Positions 54,047-63,495 of a stretch of DNA of 64,000 bases are shown in pieces. The first letter of the stretch is position 1. Every line of letters begins with the position of its first letter. Under the pieces are notes generated by a model. It was not told where the DNA came from. It saw nothing but the letters and a program-made list of their open reading frames with translations, and searched no databases. The translations under genes and the position numbers were made by a program. Location of the stretch: positions 124,001-188,000 of the forward strand of contig JADWQD010000016.1 in the NCBI GenBank assembly GCA_016110215.1, in the 5' to 3' direction. The DNA is from Capronia americana (taxonomy: Eukaryota > Ascomycota > Eurotiomycetes > Chaetothyriales > Herpotrichiellaceae).

Positions 54047-55060
54047 ATGGATGCCTTGGTTGACGATACAGACACTTTATTCCCTGAAGTCTTCGCGCAT
54101 CTCGCCGCTGTCGAGGCTCAGGGCTCGCCACTAGATGAAGAACTTCTGAGGCGAGCAGACAGGAATCTTACGTTCAATTCACCAAAGGACCTTCTGTGGA
54201 GAGTATTGAGCACTGGCGAGAATCTATTACAGACCCTTCGACAAGACCCGCGGCCCCTTACGCGGCTGCTGGAGCGCGTCGTTTCACTTCTTCCCTTCGA
54301 CGAGCTCAAGGCGACCATCTCAGCAGAGAAACTCGAAGAGGGCCTGACCTCACCCTCAGTTCCCATTCAACTGCTCTGCTTGGCGTATCTTCGCAAAGCG
54401 GCAGACTCACCGAGTGGAGCATCATTCGTGGCGACCAGTTCAAGACTCGTCCAATGTCAATTCACAGCATGGCTGTCTACCGAAAACACTGAGGTGGCAG
54501 AGCGCTCGTTGGACGTCATTGAAGCTCTACTGGCTGTCGACAGTCCCAACAGCACAACCGTACTGTCCGCCGATCGCAGCTTCGCCGAGGCACAAGGTCA
54601 TGGCCTCCTATGGCGGAGGGTGTTTCACGATCCAGAGGTGTATGTGATCCTATACGAATGGACGTCGTTGTTGAAGTCGAAGCGAGATTTGAAGACGAAG
54701 GAAGGCATACAGCTCGTGACCATATCTCAGGCGAGGCTATTCGACTTCATTGTCAGGGTCGCCCGCTACGACTGGAGTGCTGTAACAACATCTTCACTGC
54801 CTCAGATCGAGACCCAGTTCATGAGTCCAACTGTAGGGAACGAGCCCATTGGGGGGATCCTTCTGTACGCATCCTCAAACATGATCGACAGGGAAGACAT
54901 CCTGATGAAGGTGCTGCGGCACGATTTTTTCCAGAACTTGCTCGGCGATGTCGAAGAAAGCAACGGTCAGAACGTATCTCCGAAACTTCTTGAAGCAATC
55001 CAAGAGGGTGCTGGTGTTGGGACCACCAGAGACACTGGAGATGGGGCGCTGCTTGGTTGA
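54047..55060 (+). CDS. PSMD5/Hsm3-like 26S proteasome assembly chaperone
   Basis: One exon, 337 residues. The sequence is alpha-helical with ARM/HEAT-like units (PRPLTRLLERVVSLLPFDEL; VPIQLLCLAYLRKAAD; EVAERSLDVIEALLAVDS) and a DWSAV..PIGGILLYASSNMI block. This resembles the fungal PSMD5/Hsm3 family, which binds the Rpt1 C-terminus and assists base assembly of the proteasome. It is shorter than the human protein (about 500 residues). The C-terminal GTTRDTGDGALLG ending is weak, so a missed 3' exon is possible, although no strong donor was found. It is divergent from CSN6. The assignment is by overall pattern, not a signature motif. Confidence 0.55.
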   Translation: MDALVDDTDTLFPEVFAHLAAVEAQGSPLDEELLRRADRNLTFNSPKDLLWRVLSTGENLLQTLRQDPRPLTRLLERVVSLLPFDELKATISAEKLEEGLTSPSVPIQLLCLAYLRKAADSPSGASFVATSSRLVQCQFTAWLSTENTEVAERSLDVIEALLAVDSPNSTTVLSADRSFAEAQGHGLLWRRVFHDPEVYVILYEWTSLLKSKRDLKTKEGIQLVTISQARLFDFIVRVARYDWSAVTTSSLPQIETQFMSPTVGNEPIGGILLYASSNMIDREDILMKVLRHDFFQNLLGDVEESNGQNVSPKLLEAIQEGAGVGTTRDTGDGALLG

Positions 55061-55649
55061 AGCCTGTCCTTTGCGCAAGGTTTTCAACCATCAAGGTTCG
55101 TATGGCGATGGATGTTGGAGCAATTGCGAAACATTCTACGGAACCATGTTGATCGCCGCATGGCTCTAGTGATGAACAAGGCACCAGTTCACGGCGGAGG
55201 AAGGCCAAACTCGAGTACGGACACCAATGTTCGCGTAACCCATAGCAAACAGGTGATGGCACTCGACCCCAGACGAGCGTCTGGAGATGTACAACAAATT
55301 CACCAGAGAGAAAAGCATACTCGTACTTGAATGAGACCCTCAGGAGATCCCTGAAATGAAAGCCTCTTTGGGCTCTTAGTGGCTCTTGCATCTCAGCGCG
55401 TGCTCGGCTATCGCTCAACCTTCCCCAAGCGGGCGCTGTAGAGCCTTGCAGCCGTGAACTTTTGTTGCGTCGTCGACGCAGGTTGCTCCTGCAATGTGAT
55501 GCTGGCCAATTGTAAGAGTCCTTCGTTCTTTTGTATATGTTCATGAGTTTGCACATGGCGATGGGTCAGAAGTGCTGTAGTCGTGTTCGTTCTTCTCTCC
55601 AATCATTCTAGGAACCGTCTTGCCCCTGTCAACGCGCGTTACCAAAGTG
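55061..55649. other. Intergenic region, 0.6 kb
   Basis: It holds the 3' flank of the chaperone gene and the promoter of the membrane protein gene. An open frame on the minus strand overlapping the chaperone gene (54819-55556) is read as a shadow. Confidence 0.5.
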
Positions 55650-56582
55650 ATGGCTGCAGTCTCGAATGCGGTCCGGCCTCTGCTTCGACTGCGAGCTCCC
55701 CCATCATGCCTCACCTGCCGCTCGTACGCGAGCTCAGCCTCTGCGACCGCCAGGAGCAGCTCCAAGCAAACGAATAACGTCTCTCAACCACCCATTGCAA
55801 AGCCGAGTCGGCCCAAGCTTCAAGTACACGCGCAACCTCCCAAGATCCAGAGATCCAGCATTCCCGCACTCGATGCAACAGGGTCGCGGCTGAACGAGCT
55901 TCCTCCTGAACTCGCACGGAAGCAGTGGTACGCCCAGAAGCTGTATGACTCTGGGCAAACAGCCATATACAGACCTCCATCGCACTTTGGAATATACGCT
56001 GCGTCATGGCTTATGGGGGGCAGCGCCGTTACTATAGCAGGCTTTCTCGCGTATGCAAATCTGTGGGCGTGGGAGGGGGATACGGGTCTGCACTGGATTG
56101 TGCCGACCGCACACCGTTGTGGCATCATTGTCTTCTCCGCCATCGGCTGGCTGATCATCATGCGGTCATTACGAATTATCAAGTCCATTGATTTGGTCTC
56201 TGTGGATGGTTTGGTTAAGATGGCAGTACAGGTGCGCCGGCCTTTACCTTTTCTGCGACCGAAAGAATACATTATCGCTCCCTACCACTTTCAGATGGAT
56301 CAGAAGTTCGTGACGCAGATGGAATATCCCGAATTTATGAGGGACGACGAAGAAACGCCGGACTCGAGTACGCCTCCTTCACGGCCACTTGTCTCAAAGA
56401 TCGGGCGGGCAATCAGTCAAGCAGTGTATTACCCATTTGCGTCGACGCGGAGACTTATGACTTTAGAGGGTTTCATGTGGGTCAGTTTCGAGGGAGCCAA
56501 CGGCAAGATGAAGCTGGACACACAGGGATTGTTTTCGAATGGTGCAAAAGATCTTATTGAAATGGGAACAATCCAACGGTAA
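55650..56582 (+). CDS. Probable mitochondrial two-TM membrane protein
   Basis: One exon, 310 residues from ATG 55650. The N-terminus (VRPLLRLRAPPSCLTCRSYA then SSASATARSSS) is basic and Ser/Ala-rich, typical of a matrix presequence. Two membrane segments follow, at about 120-145 (IYAASWLMGGSAVTIAGFLA) and 158-180 (CGIIVFSAIGWLIIMRSLRI). The C-terminal half is soluble with a conserved-looking FLRPKEYIIAPYHFQMDQKF and a final beta-rich part. It resembles small inner-membrane assembly factors of the TMEM186/TMEM223 kind in layout only; no family is claimed. Confidence 0.65.
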   Translation: MAAVSNAVRPLLRLRAPPSCLTCRSYASSASATARSSSKQTNNVSQPPIAKPSRPKLQVHAQPPKIQRSSIPALDATGSRLNELPPELARKQWYAQKLYDSGQTAIYRPPSHFGIYAASWLMGGSAVTIAGFLAYANLWAWEGDTGLHWIVPTAHRCGIIVFSAIGWLIIMRSLRIIKSIDLVSVDGLVKMAVQVRRPLPFLRPKEYIIAPYHFQMDQKFVTQMEYPEFMRDDEETPDSSTPPSRPLVSKIGRAISQAVYYPFASTRRLMTLEGFMWVSFEGANGKMKLDTQGLFSNGAKDLIEMGTIQR

Positions 56583-57124
56583 TCGTTGGCTTCCGCGCTC
56601 ATTTTGGCGCACCGTCGACGCAGAAGGCAAAGAGAAGGCTCAACCATTCTATTTGAACCGAACAATAAATCCAAGGAAATGCCTCTCGACTCTCTCTACA
56701 CCGAAGCCAGGAAATTCTCCCAAAGTAGTCGACTGAAGCGAATGCCATCCCACCTCAACACACCTGATAGAAAGGAGGTTGGAGCAGAGCGCTGCACAGT
56801 TCTGAGGCGCTCGCGGTCAGACACCTCTAAGGGCGCCATGTATCACCATCAAAGCGTAACAGTTCACATGTCGTACATTTACGCCCTCATCTAGATACCT
56901 CTGCGTGTAGAGACAGCGCAGTAATCTTGTTCGCGGCCGCGAGTGACTTTTTGCCGAGACTGTCGCACCATAGGCGGTCACCCCTGGCGGTAAATGCGAG
57001 CCTAAGTCAACTTCCGCTCATCAGACTTACAACCACGCTACCTTCTTCCACACGATATCCAGTCGTCGAACGCGAAAATCTCGGATACAATAGTTCGTTC
57101 CAACACTCTCCACATAGGTTCAAG
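56583..57124. other. Intergenic region, 0.54 kb
   Basis: It holds the 3' flank of the membrane protein gene and the promoter of the first BTB gene. Nothing else is recognised. Confidence 0.5.
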
Positions 57125-58497
57125 ATGGCTCTTCGAGGCCGGCGCTATGGTGAGCCAGCCTGGGGTGATCCGGCATTTCACAGCGACGAAGACCCAGCCT
57201 TGAAGCAGGTCATGAGCTACGAAGAGGAAAGACTTACCAAGGACTATCCTCTATCCGTCACCCCTAGGGACCGGATTGTCTCTATCTGGAGAGAACGACC
57301 GCCCATGAGTATCCCTAAGAGCGTGGTTGTGCCACGCGATATCCCAGCGTAGTAAGTGCATCCCGGTCTCGTAAGGTTGTGATACTAACAAGAAGCGCTA
57401 GCCTTATCGACAGCACAGCCATCATCGATGTTGTCGTGGGAACCTCACCGGAGAGGCGGTGGGTTGTTCATGAGCAACTCTTGACCTCTGCCTCGCGCTT
57501 TGCAAAAGCTGCTCTCGCTTTACCGTTCAAAGAGAGAGAAGAGAGAACGCTCCGACTCCCTGAGGAAGATCCAGACGTATTTGACCAGTTTGTCAAGTAC
57601 CTGTATACATCTGCAATTGGTGACCTCCCGATAGACATGCGACTCCGGTTGTATGTGCTGGGCGATCGGATGCAGGCAACCACTCTATGTGACAGGGTCC
57701 GGGCGACCCTCGATGAACTCGTCTCCACATTCTTCAATGAAGCGCAACTGGAGTACGTCCTTGAGAACACCCCACCAGGAGATGGTCTACGCCGCATTTG
57801 CATCTTGCGGTTGGGAGTGGCGGCTCGTACATGGCCCTACTTCCCGTTCAGTGACAGGTTTATCAAGCTTGTTTGCCAAAAGTATGCTGGGGAAATCTTG
57901 GCCGATATGATAAACAAGTACGAGACGATTATCATGAGGTCTGCCGGGGATGACAGCAGTGTAATCAGCTTTCCGACACTAGAACCGCTTGCAGGTTCAA
58001 AGTTGCAAGGTCGGCCTCAGGATCACGGCAGCTCGCCATGGACAGCTCAATTGCCTACCTCGAGTCCATTGTTTGGGTCAAGTCCCGCCAGCGTCAGTCG
58101 GGTCGTTAGCCAGCAAACTCCAACTCCCGCTTTTCCAAATATATTCGCAAAGGACCCGGTGGCGCGCACGACGCCCGCTCTCGAGAATGGTGGTTCTGGT
58201 CTGTTTGGCGTCTCAGCAAGCTCGACATCCAGGTCCCTCTCTCAATCTATCTTCGGGCACCGTTTGCCGGAGCGAAACGCTCAGTCCAACCCTCTCGGCA
58301 CAACTGGGTCGAATGTTGCTCTGTCATCCGCGAAAAGCACTGAACCCTCGTTGGATGTTGGATCGACAGAATCGGCGCGAGGTACTTCGACAACGTATAC
58401 TGGGTTGGCCATGGCAAATGCCACGAACACACAAACAACAAGCCCCGAAGGAGGTTCGACCAACGCCACAGTTACAACAGCACCGACGGGGATGTAG
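57125..58497 (+). CDS. BTB/POZ-domain protein, paralog 1
   Basis: Two exons, 57125-57351 and 57402-58497, spliced in phase 2 over a 50-nt intron with a perfect ATACTAAC branch, give 440 residues. The N-terminal 75 residues are charged and unlike the paralog. The BTB fold starts at the junction: TAIIDVVVGTSPERRWVVHE, FKEREERTLRLPEEDPDVFD, QFVKYLYTSAIGD. BTB domains mediate dimerisation and often cullin-3 binding. The C-terminal 200 residues are Ser/Thr-rich with scattered Phe-Gly motifs (PLFGSSP, GLFGVSA, SIFGHRL), unusual for a BTB protein. No kelch, MATH or zinc-finger partner domain. A paralog lies 1.8 kb downstream in the same orientation. Confidence 0.8.
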
Positions 58498-59208
58498 TTG
58501 GCCAAGGTCTGAGTTTAGATGATGAAACAACATCCGTGCAAAACCACCTTCCAGCCCGCAAGCCTGCTCGAGACCTCGCAACGAAATGTACCGAGTTGAA
58601 ACGTGCGTGAGGATATGCTGCTGCGGGTAGGCCATTGAGATTTCGGATACTTTGCCTAATGACAAAAAGGCCGCGTTACCACCGCACGATAGGTGAAGTC
58701 AAGTCACAACCTAGATCAGATGTACTGGCCGAGACACGAAATCCGTGGGATCAAGACAGATTGTGCTTAGAGTCTCAGCATACTCTGTCCTTGGGATGTA
58801 TGGTACCTCGCCGGAAAGCTGGACTCACATGCTGATATCCCGGATGATCTTCGAGAAGAGCTCGGAGACCTTGATGCTGAGGCGGAAAGGGCGATTTCCT
58901 CCAAGCGTACGTCTCGAGCTATCTCACCTGCGGGCCCTGTGCCGGTTACGATCAATAACAACTTTCTTAACCATCAACGCGCGGCTCAACGTCAACAGCT
59001 ACAGCCTCTGCGATGGCGCGGAGATCTTCTGACCTGCGAACTATGGCCACTCTCCGCAAGCCTTTGATCGGCAGGTGAAAGCCGTTTTCTGCACATCGTA
59101 AAACATAGGCGATCAGCGCCGTCACTTCTTGTGGTGTCAGAATTCTATTGGGCGATGGCCTTCTTTCGCCTTTGCTACAGTACGTATCGTAGATCTTCGA
59201 GACCAGGC
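58498..59208. other. Intergenic region with possible minus-strand reading frames
   Basis: 711 bases. On the minus strand a 79-codon open frame (58967-59212, no ATG; VTALIAYVLRCAENGFHLPI) could splice by a 35-nt intron (gttaag..ggcacag) to a second frame ending at 58767. Composition is protein-like, but no start codon or first exon is evident, so it is not called as a gene. Confidence 0.3.
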
Positions 59209-59691
59209 TCAATAGGTCGCCCGATCCTCAGGATGCGCGGTGTCCTTCGACCGCACCGGGATCTTCAAGACCGAATACTCAAACCTCCGATCGACATATT
59301 TCAACACCTCCGGATCCATGTTATTAGTGTTAACCCCCATCTCATACTCTCCCCCGTCAGTAGGGCGAGGCCGAAGCGGCCACCAATAGCATCTACACGG
59401 CATGAGGTCTCAATCAATCTCGTGGAAGAGAGATCGCTCGACTTACACGCATCCACAATTGTCGCAGAAGTTGAAAGAAAGCTCTCGGTCTCCCCAGATG
59501 TACTGCTTGGTTATCGTGCCTGGCTTCGTTTCGATCTCGACCTCGTCTGGATGGTAGTAGCCCCATGCGGCGCCGTAGCGCCTGCATATGGTGCATTGGC
59601 AGAAATTGCTATATTCGGGCAGGCGTGGAACTGTGACTGTGATGGCGCCGCAGTGGCAGCTGGAGCGGATTGGAGTGTTTTCGGTTGCCAT
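59209..59691 (-). CDS. GFA-domain zinc protein
   Basis: Two exons, 59447-59691 and 59209-59392, with a 54-nt intron (gtaagt..gtgtag), give 142 residues. It belongs to the Gfa (glutathione-dependent formaldehyde-activating) fold family. Zinc ligands are in place: CHC at 12-14, CQCTIC at 31-36 and CDNCGC at 76-81. The family's C-terminal YEMGVNTNNMDPEVLKYVDR is encoded by exon 2. True glutathione-formaldehyde activity has been shown for few members, so only the fold is claimed. It lies between two BTB paralogs on the opposite strand. Confidence 0.88.
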
Positions 59692-60282
59692 CTTTTAGTC
59701 CGTTCGTACCAGATCCAAGCGGTGTGGTGAAGAGATGTTGCAACTTGGACTCGTCGAAGGTTGTCTGGTTGATCAGAACGAACAACCGGAAACGATTTAT
59801 ATACCGTAACGTTTCATTCCAATTGCCCGGAGAGTGGTGGTGGAAAGATCAATCATCTGGTGGTGCTCATGAAGTCACCGTTGGCGGTCTCTGTGGCTTC
59901 TCAATAGCTCGGGCGCTTAGAGCAACACCGTCGTTAGCATACACGAGATAGTCCAGGCAACCACCAGGCAGGCTTGTATTAGTCCGTTTCATACATGCCG
60001 TTATTCCGTATGGGGCCAAGACTTGCATTTCTTCATTAGTCCATATTGGACGCCCCTATCTCGCCTTACGACTGAGTGCCTTGCGGTCACAGACTATTAT
60101 ACTGTAAAGAACATTCTCTATAGAGCCGGGCGAACTGTGTCCGGCCTCATTCTGTGCCCCGGTGCAACTGCCGACTTACTTTGCTATCGGGTGTCGCTAC
60201 ACACCTGAATCTTGGAAACCTGGAGCTCTTCATCACAATCAACCTCACGCTCCACTGAGATTCATTGCACTGACCAGACAGG
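59692..60282. other. Divergent promoter region, GFA / BTB paralog 2
   Basis: 591 bases. It contains the GFA TATA element near 59796 and AT-rich sequence near 60100-60120. No gene is seen. Confidence 0.5.
59796..59803 (-). promoter_or_regulatory. TATA box of GFA gene
   Basis: Minus-strand TATATAAA about 105 nt upstream of the ATG at 59691. The match is good and the spacing plausible. Confidence 0.5.
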
Positions 60283-61439
60283 ATGAGGGGAGCCGTGTCT
60301 AGCCACGTTTTCCCCGAGTAAGTTTGGCTCGCTCCAGCATCGGTCAATTGACTGCTGACCGTTCCAGACTAGGTGGGAAAACAATTGTGAAGGTGGTTAT
60401 TGGACAGTCTCCAGAGGTGACATATTGGCTTCACGAGGAGGTCCTGACGAGCGTCTCGGAGCATGCCAGGTCCGCCGTCTCGCGTTCTATCTTGGAAGAT
60501 AATCAGCGCACGGTGGAACTTCCCGAGGAAGACGCGACGATTTTCGAGATGTTCGTCAAGTATCTGTATACTCGATCAGTGGACACTACATCCGTCCAGG
60601 ACAGCCTTCAGCTCTATCTCCTCGCCGAGCGAATGCAAGCCCCCAAGCTGAAGGATGAACTATACCCTAGCCTCTCTATGTCTCCAGACCTTTTCACCTC
60701 GACGCAGATTTTGTCTGTTCTCGATACAGCTGCCCGGGACGACCCCCTTCGCGAGTCTTGCATTAGACGCGTTTGTCGAGACATTCGTTCCTCAGCACGT
60801 CCGTTTGCAGACGTAGAGCTCGCCAGAGTCCTATGTGAGAAGCATGCCGCAGAAATTCTCGCGTTTCTTATGGACAGATACGACGACATAATCTTGCAGG
60901 GGTTGGCGAAGGAGGAGACGGAAGGGAAGCCAGCTGCAGAGGGAAATGCAGCCACACTGTTAAAGCCAGCGACCAAGAGTGATACTGTGTGGATGCGGCA
61001 AGAGTTTCAGAGCAGCGCATCGCCTTTTATCACTGGCAAAGTCGAGCCATGCTCAGTCAACTCTCTCACTCACGTTACTGACACGTCCCTCGTAAGTCTA
61101 GACGCCCTCTTCATCTGATTCTGTACTGACAATCTCCAGCTTCTGCACACCTCTCATCTGACAGTCACCTCGGGAAGCGCGAAGAATGACAATAACTCTG
61201 CCTCCAAACCATCGATCTTTTCCCTGCCACTTGCGGCTCCCTCTTGGACTTCCACCCCAATTAAGTTCGATAGTGGTGTAACCACAGCGGCTTCTGGCGA
61301 CGGCCCTGCCAAACCACCGCTCTTTCCCCTGCCTCCTCGTTGGACTCCGAGCCCAATAAAATTCGACAGCGACTTGACCACAGCTGCTTCTGGTAATGCC
61401 AGCGCGGCTCCGGAACTTGCTGTTGCACAGTCGGAGTGA
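60283..61439 (+). CDS. BTB/POZ-domain protein, paralog 2
   Basis: Three exons (60283-60317, 60368-61091, 61140-61439) encode 352 residues. The short exon 1 (MRGAVSSHVFPE) joins in phase 2 to LGGKTIVKVVIGQSPEVTYW, the same place where paralog 1 is interrupted. The BTB core continues with WLHEEVLTSVSEHARSAV and IFEMFVKYLYTRSVD. The last exon encodes a Ser/Ala/Pro-rich tail containing two copies of a unit of about 33-35 residues built around FDSxxTTAASG. Without exon 3 the reading frame would stop soon after LVSLDALFI. No other domain is present. A role as cullin-3 adaptor or dimeric scaffold is possible but unproven. Confidence 0.8.
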
Positions 61440-61868
61440 CCAAGGCGAGCACCTGGTGTATATATATCCCTTGGAGCCTTTCGCACTCGAGCGATATCAG
61501 CGATTTCGGCACCACCCAGTCCGCCTTGAGTTCTCATTATTTCAATGTATCATACAACATGTCTTTTTGGACTCGATTTGCTTCTTGGCCCTCGGAATAC
61601 GTTGAAGATCCATCTGGATTTTCGGGGAGGCGTTGCGAAATCAGTGTTAGGTGAGGGCTTGTTCGAGTCAAGGGAATTGTGGCTTGACAGAAGCTGTAGA
61701 AACACAGTCTTACACGCTATCTCCATGATTGGCGTTATATAATCTTTAAACTCATACCAGTCAATGGTCTATCCCTGGGCGCCACAGAAATGCGAGCAAG
61801 CGTCTCAGTCGCAGTCCATGAAATCCGCTTCAAAGTCCCCAATCTGTTGTGCCCCAGTGCACATCCTC
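61440..61868. other. Intergenic region, 0.43 kb
   Basis: 3' flanks of two convergent genes. Nothing is recognised. Confidence 0.5.
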
Positions 61869-62717
61869 TCACCACTGCACATTGTTTGGCGGTGCAACAG
61901 CCGGCGGTGCTTCACTAGTCACATATGCCTTGCTCAAGCCACCATCAACCACGAACTCGGTCGCATTGACGAAGCTGCTCTCATCGCTCGCCAAAAATAG
62001 CACTGCTTGAGCCTGCTCGATAGCTTCACCAAACCGTCCCATAGGGAAGTGCACCTCGCGCCTATGTCGTTTCTGCAGATCATCGCCAAGCCAATCTTGT
62101 AACAAGGGAGTGTTCAACGGGCCAGGGCACAGCGAGTTGAACCGGATGTTCTCTCTGGCATGCACGATGGCTAGTTCTCGTGTCATGGCCAAGACTGCAC
62201 CTTTCGACGCCGTGTACGCCAATTGAGGTGTCGCGGCGCCCATCAACGCCACGAAGCTGGCCACATTGATGACAGATCCTTTGGTCTTCTTGTTCCTTCG
62301 CATGGACAATACCGCATGCTTGCTTCCATACCACACGCCCTTGACGTTGATCTTGTGCGTCAGGTCCCAGATGTCCTCGGGGGTGTTGATGGCATCGTCG
62401 TCCTTGGCGTGCATAATCCCGGCGTTGTTGAATATGATATCGATTCCACCATGCTTGTCTTGGGACTCGATCGCCGCTTGGACATCAGACTCCTTCGAGA
62501 CGTCGCATTTGATGGTTTCTAAGCGCGGGTGGTTGGGCACGAGTTCCTTGACTTTTGCCAGCGCCTTTGCCAGGGCCGGTTCTGAGATGTCTGCCAGAAG
62601 GACAGCCGCGCCTTCTTTGGCGAATAGAACCGTGGTCTCAAGGCCAATGCCACCTGCTGCTCCGGTAATGACGGCGGTTTTGCCCGCCAGGCGACCAGGT
62701 CGTGACTCTGTAGCCAT
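61869..62717 (-). CDS. Short-chain dehydrogenase/reductase
   Basis: One exon, 282 residues from ATG 62717; an in-frame ATG at 62792 would add a non-conserved leader. It is a classical SDR with TGAAGGIG (18-25) for cofactor, DIIFNNAG, and the catalytic YTASK. The segment IRFNSLCPGPLNTPLLQDWL and the C-terminal FVVDGGLSKAYVT are standard family features. ADIS after beta-2 suggests NAD preference. The substrate is not predictable; it is similar in type to many fungal hydroxy-acid or polyol dehydrogenases. It is unrelated in gene structure to the five-exon SDR at 25-26 kb. Confidence 0.88.
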   Translation of the reverse strand: MATESRPGRLAGKTAVITGAAGGIGLETTVLFAKEGAAVLLADISEPALAKALAKVKELVPNHPRLETIKCDVSKESDVQAAIESQDKHGGIDIIFNNAGIMHAKDDDAINTPEDIWDLTHKINVKGVWYGSKHAVLSMRRNKKTKGSVINVASFVALMGAATPQLAYTASKGAVLAMTRELAIVHARENIRFNSLCPGPLNTPLLQDWLGDDLQKRHRREVHFPMGRFGEAIEQAQAVLFLASDESSFVNATEFVVDGGLSKAYVTSEAPPAVAPPNNVQW

Positions 62718-63495
62718 CTCAAAGGGGTCTCTCTGACCGGACCTGACGTGTGAGTGAGTGGGCGGTGAGAGAGAGGTGAGAGCCAGAGGCAAAAGAGTGG
62801 TGACTAGGGAATCAACACCCTTTCACTGATTTTTGAAGTGAACTAGTACAATGGGTGCTGGCAGTGTCACACGGGCACACAATGCAACGGGAAATAATAT
62901 CGATCGAGTCACTCGAATATCATGGAAAACAGAGCCCGGCCCTTATCTAATCAAACATGGTCTTCTCCGAAGCAACCCGCCATGGCCCATCCATACCAAA
63001 CTCTTGGATGCCGCCTGTCCAATGGGCGATTTTCTAGGCTTGAGCTGCATCTTCTTGTTGATCGCAAGCACATGAGCTCCTGCCCTGTGAGAAGCTCGAG
63101 TCGGCTGCAGTATCCGGCCCGTTGTCGGAGACGGGCAGGTACAAGCGTCATTGATTCATTCCAAGGATGCAGCTACCAGCCTTGCATTATTTCAAACCTG
63201 GTACGAGTACTTGTGTACCTCGTACGCAGTGGTTCATTCCATTTGGCCTTCGGCCCCTCGACCCCGAGATGCCTTAAGCCTATCGCTTCGAGGGTGAGCT
63301 TATCAGCTCAGCCTCCGCTGCACATCCAAGCCCCGAATCAAGCACCTTCTATGTAACACCAATCATTGCCCCGCTTTGTGTAAGAGGGTTCGCAGCTTGC
63401 TCTTGTGAGCTCTTTGCTCCTTGTTCTTCGTTCTTCGGTCCTCGGTCCTAGCCTTTGATCCTCATTCTGCCGTCCTTTGTCTCACCGTTTCAGCT
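62718..63495. other. Divergent promoter region, SDR / glutamine synthetase-like gene
   Basis: 778 bases. Pyrimidine-rich near 63400-63490, just upstream of ATG 63496. No gene is supported. Confidence 0.5.

Noticed and set aside
54819..55556. 245-codon minus-strand frame overlapping the PSMD5-like gene
   Set aside because: About a third is antisense to the called gene, and the rest has no recognisable content or good start context.
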